Source: Malania oleifera
Taxonomy: Eukaryota > Streptophyta > Magnoliopsida > Santalales > Ximeniaceae
DNA: 64,000 nt
NCBI RefSeq assembly: GCF_029873635.1
Contig: NC_080422.1
Location: 18,382,049 to 18,446,048 of the forward strand
Reading direction: 5' to 3'
The translations under genes were made by a program, and so were the position numbers. Below, piece after piece: positions 56,376 to 64,000 of this stretch. Numbering within the stretch: the stretch's first letter is position 1; every line of letters begins with the position of its first letter. Under the pieces are notes generated by a model. The model was not told the origin of the DNA. It saw only the letters and a list, made by a program, of their open reading frames with translations, and searched no databases.

Positions 56376-58473
56376 TGAAACGACTTGCTAAGTTTAATTA
56401 ATTTTTTTTTTTACTATATATATATATATATATTATGAAAGTTCATTTCTCAGATACCTATTAATATATGTCACAAACAACCTAAGCAGCGGAAAATTGT
56501 ATACATAAAAACATATCCACATATATATCTACAATACTAGAGTGTCAAAATATTCCCCAAACTATACATACACAACTATTCCCCAAAATACCCTCAACTG
56601 AAACTAGGGCTATACAAAAATAATCTCCCAAAATACTCACCCTCAGATAGAGCAGTACTATAGCCCCCTCTATCTACGAGCCTAATCTGCTTGCGTAGTT
56701 AGATCACCTGAAAAATATTAAATTACTCGGATGAGACAACGTTCAGTAAGACGAAATATGTTATTGCTAGTGTGTAGCAAATGAGTTACATACTTGTAAA
56801 ATCTGATTTAGAAATACCATAAATAATGGAATCTGAGAAAACACATATACCTATTACAATATAAATCATGCCTATGTTACTTAACATAAACTGATTTTCT
56901 GAATATTCTATTCATAATACTTCTAATACTTATAGGTACGTCTACTTTTTTGCAAAACTGGTTATACATACAAACACATATATATAATAACTGAGAAAAT
57001 TCCCTAGATGGATAATTGAAAGTCATGATTTAACACCTTATGACAGGGTTGTGTGGGACCTATCTCTGGCTGGCCGACCAGGATAAGTCAACTAAACTCC
57101 GAAATTCAGATTGACCTCCTCAACCCTAACTGATGGGGAGCTTGTCCACAACATAGGCACGATTGACCACTGAAAATCCACATATTATCTGAGTTATATG
57201 GTTGCACTTTGAACTAAAAATTTCTGAGTTACGGTATCGTGCTTTGCTGACTGAATCTGATCCATCAGGGTCTGACACTATATAAGTAACAGATATTTCT
57301 ATAATACTGTTTTACCATGATTTTGAAATAACCATAACACTATAAAAATGATCTAAAAATCTGAATAACTAACAAAATATTTAATATCTGTATATCTAAA
57401 TATCTGACTGATTATCTGAGTATCTGGGTGTTATGGTTCTGAAAACATAGCATTCTAAAAATACTGAAATCATATGTTTCTATACACATACTGTAAATCA
57501 TGGAATCATAGAAAAATATATAAATCATGGTATTATGAATATTCTACAAAATTTCTATCTGTATGTATACTGAGAATTTATCATTTCATAAAACATATAC
57601 ATTCATGATATATTTTTCCATCCAGCTTACTATAAAACATAGTATTTGTAAACTATATAAATACTGTACTAGTCTGTTCCAAACCCATGCCACACAATTA
57701 AATATTAAGATTCTCAGACTCTGAAAACTATATTTTCTGTTACCCCAACATTTTATGATCTAAATAATAATCTGGTAAAACATATAATTTATACTGAAAT
57801 CATACTAAGATTTTCTAGCATAGCACATTTCCCTTACCTGATTTCTGAAAAGTCCCTATAATAACCAGTCCTACACCCACAGGGTTCTCCGTTCAACACC
57901 TTGTAAACAACATCTCACATAATAGAAATTCAGTATTTCTTCGACTACTACATTTTCTACAACTGCAGGTTAGTCAAATATTGAATAAAAAGTCTTACCC
58001 TAAATTTGAGATGAAATCCAAGTTGATCCTGCCAACGATCCACTCCGATAGAATTAAAGAGAACTTCTCTAGGAGTGTCATGGCGGCTTCAAATCATCGA
58101 CTCGGGGAAGAATGGACCTAGAATCTTAGAGAGAAGAAGGAAAAACCGTAGAGGAGCGAGAGAGGGGATTTTGGTGAATAATTTGCGTAAAAATCCAAGT
58201 TTAGGACTGTTTATACTCTAGACTTCGTCGACGAGGCCACGAAGGAAGTTCATTGATGAATACCTACTCCTCATCGATGAAGTTTAGAAATTGACCTATA
58301 GTCTCTCTTTATCTTCTCGTCGATGAGACACATCCTCATCGACAAGCCCCTCATGTGTGCTCGTCGACAAATCCCATGTGTTCATCGACGAGACCCTGTT
58401 AAATTCTTTCTTTAATTCTTCCTTCCTCTCATTCTTCTGTTATTAAATTATGATAATTATTTGGGTCTCTACA
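56376..58473 (-). repeat. 3' LTR of Gypsy element 3
   Basis: 2098 bp. On the minus strand it starts TGTAGAGACCC and ends AAGTCGTTTCA (normally TTACA). U3 has TCGTCGACGA-like words (58223-58400), TATA (58216-58209) and a CT-rich leader (about 58110-58160). Then CAG|GTAAGGGA (GT at 57837), the core (57030-57260), CTTACTGAACG, TTTTTCAG|G (AG at 56709-56708) and a second donor GAGG|GTGAGT (56640). Confidence 0.9.
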
Positions 58474-58486
58474 TTCTCCCCTTCTT
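58474..58486 (-). other. Polypurine tract of element 3
   Basis: On the minus strand AAGAAGGGGAGAA, immediately before TGTAGAGACCC. Confidence 0.85.
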
Positions 58487-58739
58487 ATAAAAATTTTGTC
58501 CTTGAAATTGGCTATCCATATGATTCATCATCCCTTAAAATAAATGGTCTACTTATTTTATTACTTACCCCCATTTATGGTGGAGGAATACCGTGGTTAC
58601 GTAGGTAGTTCTGGGAGATTACAATTATACCATAAAAGAAAAATTCTCCCAAAACCAAAAACACTACCTATCCTATTTTATATATTACAATTATAATGTA
58701 CTAAACAAAATAGAATTATCATTACTTTAACTTACACAT

Positions 58740-59220
58740 TACTATTGTAACCCACTAAACAGGTGAGGATATTTCTATTTAATTTCCTCTTCAAGCTCCC
58801 AAGAAGCTTCTTCTATTACGTGATTCCTCCACAGGACTTTTACTAATGGTATCTTCTTATTGTGCAATTCTTGTTCTTTTCTATCTAAGATCTGCACTGG
58901 AGTTCTTCATATGCTAGAACATCACTGAGTTCTAATTCTGTGTAGCTAATAATATGGGAAGGATCTGGGACGTATTTCCTTAACATAGAAACATGAAATA
59001 CGTCATGTATTCTAAATAGAGATGGTCGTAAAGCTATTCGATAGGCAACTGACCCAATCTTCTCGAGTATCTCAAATGGGCCAATAAACTTAGGGCTCAA
59101 CTTGCCCTTCTTCCCAAACCTCATAATTCCCTCTAGTGGTACTATTTTCAAAAATACATGATCACCCACTTCAAATTCCAATTCCCAACGACGAGTGTCT
59201 GCGTAGCTTTTCTTCCGACT
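58740..59220 (-). pseudogene. Integrase C-terminal and chromodomain-like tail of element 3
   Basis: The open frame 58885-59181 reads EVGDHVFLK ... GKLSPKFIGPFEILEKIGSVAYR ... RIHDVFHVSMLRKYVPDPSHII, as in element 1. Beyond it the chromodomain tail (I-E-K-N-K-N) is broken by stops. Confidence 0.85.
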
Positions 59221-60180
59221 CTATGCTGCACTAATTCTATTTCGAATAAGTCAGACTTTATCATACACATATTGTATTATTTCTGGCTCCCAAACTCACC
59301 TCTCACCTAGCTCACTCTAGTATAAAAGAGAATGGCACCTCCTACCATAAAGTGCTTCATAAGATGTCATGCCTATGCTAACCTGATAGTTGTTGTTGTA
59401 GGCAAACTCCACCATTGGCAAATACTAGGTCCAGCTACCCCCAAAATCCAATACCCACGTTCGCATCATATCCTCAAGTACTTGGATCGTTCTCTTTATC
59501 TGATTGTCTATTTGAGAATAAAAAGCGGTGCTAAATACTAACTAAGTCCTTAATGCCACCTGCAAGCTCTTCTAGAATCATGATGTAAAACGTGGATCAC
59601 GGTCTGAGACTATAGATATCGGCACTCCATGGGGTCGAACATTCTCCTATATGTAAATCTCTGGAAATTTGTTCATAGGGTAACTAACTTTAATGGGCAG
59701 AAAATGAGCTGTCTTTGTCGGCCGATCAACATCTACCCAAATGGCATTTTAACCATGCGGCGCCAACGGTAACCCAATAACAAAATCCATGGATATGTGA
59801 TCCCACTTCCACCTTAAGAATGAAAAGTGGCTACAACTGTCCTGCCGACCTCTAGTGCTTAGCCTTAACCTACTGGCACGTCAAATACTGCTGCACAAAT
59901 TCTGCTATCTCTCTCTTCATGTCGCTCCACCAAAAATACTTTCACAGATCCCTATACATTTTTTTACTACCTGGATGAACCGTATATAGAGATCTGTGAG
60001 CCTCCTCTAGAATCATTCTCCTAATACCATCATCCGCAAGCACACACAATCTGGTGCGAAATCTCAGAGTTTCGTCATCAGAAATTTTGAATTCCTCTCC
60101 CTGACCATCCTGTATTCTGGCTATTACTTCTGCAAATTTTGGATTATTCTCCTGAGAAGCTTTAATTCTTTCATATAACG
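59221..60180 (-). pseudogene. Integrase of element 3
   Basis: The zinc domain (E-E-A-H-R-S-L-Y-T-V-H-P ... Q-Y-L-T-C-Q) is at about 59880-60015; its first Cys reads Tyr. The core is visible only as fragments in different frames. Confidence 0.75.
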
Positions 60181-60740
60181 TAGGCTACACCCCTAGGCTA
60201 GCAATAAACGCCTGAGTATCATCTTCCACTAACTCCACGTCGAGCCTTTCCAAATCCATCAAAATTGGGTGTTGAATTATTGCTGTTAACTGTGTTATAC
60301 TCTCTGATTTATGGCTCAATGCATCAACCACCACATTTGCTTTACCTGGGTGGCATCTGATTGTGCAATAGTAATCCTTAATAAGTTTCAACCATCTTCT
60401 TTTCCGCATATTCAACTCTTTTTGTATAAATAAGTACTTTAAACTCTTGTGATTAGAAAATATTTCACATTTCTCACCTTACAAGTAATTCCTCTAGATT
60501 TTCAGTGTGCGTACCATTGTCGCCAATTCCAGATCGTGGGTAGGGTAGTTCTTTTCATATTCTTTCAACTACCTGGAAGCATACGCTACCACCTTACCAT
60601 ACTGCATCAATATACAACCGAGCCCTTTCAAAGATGCGTCATTGTAAATTACATAACCATCACCTCCTAATGGAATCGTCAGTATCGGTGCAGTGACGAG
60701 CCACTGCTTTAATTCCTGAAAAATCTGCTTACATTCTTCA
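60181..60740 (-). pseudogene. RNase H domain of element 3
   Basis: Phrases [37 protein letters not shown], then [14 protein letters not shown] and [13 protein letters not shown]. Several stops. Confidence 0.82.
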
Positions 60741-61640
60741 TCCTATATAAATCTAGCATTTTTCCTAGTCAAATGCAGTAGAGGCCCTGATAAAGCTGAA
60801 AATCCCTTATTAAATCGACGGTAGTAACGTGTCAGTCCCAAGAAACTTCTGATTTCCTGAACGTTTTTCGGCCTGGCCCAATTCACCACCGCATTAATTT
60901 TATTGGGATCCACGGAAATACCATTCCCTGAGATCACGTGACCCAAAAACGACACTTTCTCTAGCCAAAATTCACATTTACTAAACTTAACATATAACTT
61001 CTTCTCCCTAAGTGTCTATAGTACCTGCCCCAAGTGTGTCTCATGATCCTCAAACTCCAAGAGTAAACCAGTATATCATCAATAAAAACCACTACAAACT
61101 GGTCTAAATACTGGTGAAAAACTCTATTCATCAAGTCCATAAACACAGCTGGGGCATTCATTAGGCCAAATGGCATAACAAGGAATTCATAATGCTCATA
61201 CCTGGTCCAGAAGGTTGTCTTTGAGACGTCCTCTGCTTTTACCCTCACTTGATGATAACCTGATCTGAGGTAGAGGATATGTGTTCTTAATAGTGACCGT
61301 GTTTATCTCCCTGTAATCAATACACATACTCATAGTCCCGTCTTTCTTCTTTACAAGCAACACAGGAGCTCCCCACGGCGATACACTAGGTCATATAAAT
61401 CCCTTATCCAGTAAGTCTTGCAACTGATCCTTTAGTTCTCCTAATTCAGTTGGAGTCATACGGTAGGGAACCTTAGAAATCGGCGCTATCCTTAGAGGTA
61501 AATCTATAGCAAAATCTACCTCACGTTCGAGAGGCAACCCAGGTAGCTCTTTTGGAAAAATATCTGAAAATTCTCGTAGCATTGGTGTACTGTCAAGCTT
61601 TGATTCATTTTTCGACACCTCTTTTACAAAATCCATAAAC
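60741..61640 (-). pseudogene. Reverse transcriptase of element 3
   Basis: The N-terminal part (61391-61636) reads REFSDIFPKELPGLP ... VPYRMTPTELGELK. There is a frameshift near 61250. Then [20 protein letters not shown] and the catalytic F-I-D-D-I-L-V-Y-S (61061-61095), and [10 protein letters not shown] ... [11 protein letters not shown] (60743-60955). Compare element 1, where the FGLTNA position is the solo-LTR target. Confidence 0.88.
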
Positions 61641-62100
61641 CCCTGAATTTCTGCCTATAAGCAATATGCTCGCTTGCATGGTTGTCACTAACTACAACGA
61701 AGCACGCACTCGTGAACCAACAAATCTAAATTCCTGCTTGCCAGGGAGTCTAAAAATGACTTCTTTCTGATGGCAATCAATACTGGCGTGATTAGCTGCC
61801 AACCAATCCATACCCAGTATTATATCAAACCTACACATATCCAGTACGATCAGATCAACTGGTAACACTCTCCCCTGAATTTCTATTGAATAACCACTTA
61901 GCACTCTTCGACACCTCGACACTGACCCCAATGGTGTAGCTACTATCAATTCTATATGTAATATAGAATGCAAAGATAAAGGAATGAGTAGCACCTAAAT
62001 CAAATAAAATAATAATTCGATATGGTAGAACGGTAAAAGTACCTGTCACTACATCTGCGGCAGTCTCAGCATCACCCGGCGTCAAAGTAAACCCTCGTTG
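61641..62100 (-). pseudogene. Retropepsin region of element 3
   Basis: T-P-G-D-A-E-T-A-A-D-V-V-T-G-T then F-D-L-G-A-T-H-S-F, closer to the functional motif than in element 1 but with Leu where Ser/Thr is expected. A frameshift joins it to the MDW-LAANHASIDCH segment (61692-61994). Confidence 0.85.
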
Positions 62101-63106
62101 GGACTACATTCCTCTGCTGGCCTCCATTAGCCACTTGATAACCTCCTTGATAGGGCCTGGGAGCTAGGACCTAGACTAGCGGTCCTAGGCATGCACGTGC
62201 CATGTGACCGGGTCTTCCATAACGATAGCAAACATCTCACCCTGCCCGGAACTCCCCCGAATGTCGTCTCCCGCATGTCTAACACACTAGGTAGGTATGT
62301 ATACCTAGATTCTCACGAGGTCCTATCATGCCTCTAATCTCCCCTATCACGGCCTCCTCTCCATGGGCTCCGAATGGAACCTGCCTAGAAACCCTGAGGT
62401 GTGGGTCTCTTTCTCTGACTCTGAGCTGCGATACCTCTTGTATGCCACTCTCAATAATCGCAACCCTATTCACGACCTCCGCAAATTTCTGAGCTTGAAA
62501 ACCAATCACCTGCTCAAACAAGTTCTGCCTCAGACCTTCTTCAAACTTTCTTACCTTTTTCTCTTCATATGGTGCTAAATGTGGGGCAAATTGTGATAAC
62601 TCAATAAATCGAGCTGCGTACTGAGATACTGTCATCTGTTCCTGTACTAAGTGCATAAAATCTGCTACCTTCACACTCCAAACAATAGCAGGGAAATATC
62701 ACTCGAAGAATAGCTCCTTGAATCGGTGCCACATCACCGACACTGGAACAGGCCTCTGCTTCTCAATCAGTCGCGCTGATCCCTACCAATGTTTCACCTC
62801 TTCTGTCTGTTTAAACGTCGCAAATACTACCTTCTATTCATTCGTACATGGAAGCACTGCCAACATCTCCTCAATGTCCTGGACCCAATTTTCAGCCATA
62901 ATCGGGTCATCTCCTCCAGCAAAAGATGGGGGCTTCATCCACGTAAACTACTCGATCGTGTAGCTACGCTCCCCTGAGCTCTTGGCCATCTCAGCCATCA
63001 CCTGTTGGGTGATGCTACGCAATACTACATCAGTATCTCCACCTCTCATACTAGAAGGCCCTGGTCTGTCTCCCCCAGCGTTCGTACCACTACTTCCTGG
63101 GTCCAT
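62101..63106 (-). pseudogene. Degenerate gag of Gypsy element 3
   Basis: ATGGACCC start at 63106-63104, one base after GTTTTTCAG|G on the minus strand. The Gly/Ser-rich leader, capsid (ENWVQDIE, FKELFFE-YFP, QYAARFIELSQFAP, KFEEGLR) and zinc knuckle (62190-62230; second Cys replaced by Tyr) are recognisable with several stops. Confidence 0.85.
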
Positions 63107-63412
63107 CCTGAAAAACAAGAAGCACACTTAAAAACCTCATCTCTTGTACAAACCTAATCTATTTCATTCAACTGAAATCTCATATTCATAATTAACTACC
63201 TTCCCTGATCTTAATTCAAAATTCAATTTTGCAACCTAGACACACGACCCGACAATAATTTACTATGACTTTCCTGAAATCGTCATCCCAGGAAAAATAC
63301 AGAAACCACCACGGAATTCCTGTACCCAAATTACAGAACAAACCTCAAATCCTTTCCTATACTCTGGTATTGCTTCCGTTGCACTCTAAAGTCTATAAAA
63401 CCTAGCAACCTA

Positions 63413-63425
63413 GGCTCTGATACCA
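63413..63425 (-). other. Primer-binding site (initiator tRNA-Met) of element 3
   Basis: Minus-strand TGGTATCAGAGCC, a perfect match to the standard plant initiator-Met PBS, three bases after the 5' LTR. Confidence 0.92.
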
Positions 63426-63428
63426 AAC

Positions 63429-64000
63429 TGTAACGACCTGCTAATTTTAATTAACTTTGTTTTACTCTATATATATATTGTGAAGGTTCATTTCTCTTAT
63501 ACCTTTTAATATATGTCACAAACAACCTAAGCAGCAGAAAATTGTATACATAAAAACATATCCATATATATATCTACAATACCAGAGTGTCAGAATATTC
63601 CCCAAATTGTACAAACACAACTATTCCCCAAAATATCCTCAACTGAAACTGGGGCTATACAAAAATAATCTCCCAAAATACTCACCCTCAGATAGGGCAG
63701 GACTGTAATCCCCTCTATCTACGAGCCTGATCTATGAGCCTAGTTGGATCACTTGAAAAATATTAAATTACTGGGATGAGACAACGCTCAGTAAGACGAA
63801 ATATGTTATTGCTAGTGTATGGCAAATGAGTTACATACTTTTAAAATCTGATTTAGAAATACTATAAATAACGGAATCTGAGAAAACACATACACTTGTT
63901 ACAATATAAATCATACCTATATTGCTTAACATAAACTGATTTTATGAATATTCTATTCATAATACTTCTAATACTTATACGTATGTCTACTTTTCTACAA
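63429..64000 (-). repeat. 5' LTR of Gypsy element 3 (truncated by the window end)
   Basis: On the minus strand it ends AGGTCGTTACA at 63429. Shows acceptor-like TTTTTCAAG (AG at 63753-63752) and a second donor GAGG|GTGAGT (63685). The U3, TATA and first donor lie beyond 64000. Confidence 0.9.

Larger units (their letters stand above)
56376..64000 (-). mobile_element. Gypsy (chromovirus, Tekay/Del-like) element 3, minus strand, running off the window
   Basis: 3' LTR 56376-58473 (left), PPT 58474-58486, internal 58487-63428, PBS 63413-63425, 5' LTR from 63429 to beyond 64000. Domains on the minus strand, right to left: gag, protease, RT, RNase H, integrase, chromodomain. Many stops and frameshifts; not autonomous. 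The two LTRs differ at roughly one base in thirteen where both are seen. It cuts the gag of the Copia element at 56375; the other target-site copy lies outside the window. Confidence 0.92.

Noticed and set aside
1-64000. tRNA, rRNA, satellite or telomere arrays
   Set aside because: Looked for T-loop-like GGTTCGAATCC words and long tandem arrays and found none convincing. The initiator-Met-like words are retrotransposon primer sites.

Overview
The window is plant nuclear DNA, most likely from a woody eudicot. Three things point there: an intronless chloroplast-targeted PPR-DYW gene very close to Arabidopsis At1g15510 (ECB2/VAC1), a GT-AG spliced gene, and about 50 kb of nested plant LTR retrotransposons with initiator-Met primer sites. 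I recognised no tRNA, rRNA or CRISPR array.

Layout. 1-1527 is upstream sequence with a small retroposon-like insert and a G-box. 1528-7037 (+) is a seven-exon gene for a 753-residue protein with an HNH-like motif and a long coiled coil. 9136-11772 (-) is the PPR-DYW editing factor. The two genes lie tail to tail across about 2.1 kb of partly duplicated sequence. From about 12 kb to the end I find only mobile DNA, microsatellites and AT-rich filler.

Nested blocks. (1) A fragment of a long LTR (13055-14748 plus 25299-26371) is split by Gypsy element 1 (14749-25298). Element 1's reverse transcriptase is itself split by a solo LTR (18667-20353, target duplication CGAAT). (2) Solo LTR 28246-30403 (AAATC duplication). 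(3) Solo LTR 31027-34186, an unbroken sister of the split LTR in block 1. (4) A Copia-type LTR (36191-38443 plus 48871-48887) is split by gag-only Gypsy element 2 (38444-48865). Each LTR of element 2 holds a further insertion (38974-41287 and 45322-48235). (5) A minus-strand Copia element (50179-56375) is hit by a solo LTR (51434-53366) and abutted by minus-strand Gypsy element 3 (56376 to beyond the window). All retroelement genes here are broken.

Main observation. The Gypsy-type LTRs, on both strands and from several diverged families, share a splice-like plan. A TATA box and CT-rich leader are followed by a CAG|GTAAGG-type donor. About 1.1 kb later comes a conserved acceptor (CTTACTGAG, GTCTCACCCC, then TTTTTCAG|G). 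A constant 64-69-nt mini-exon follows, then a second donor. In all three elements with a gag start, a canonical acceptor lies one base before the gag ATG. The primer-binding site would sit inside the second intron, so splicing could separate translatable mRNA from packageable genomic RNA. A second pattern is that almost every LTR U3 carries an array of a short palindromic GC-rich motif, with a different word in each family. Both are read by eye and are untested.
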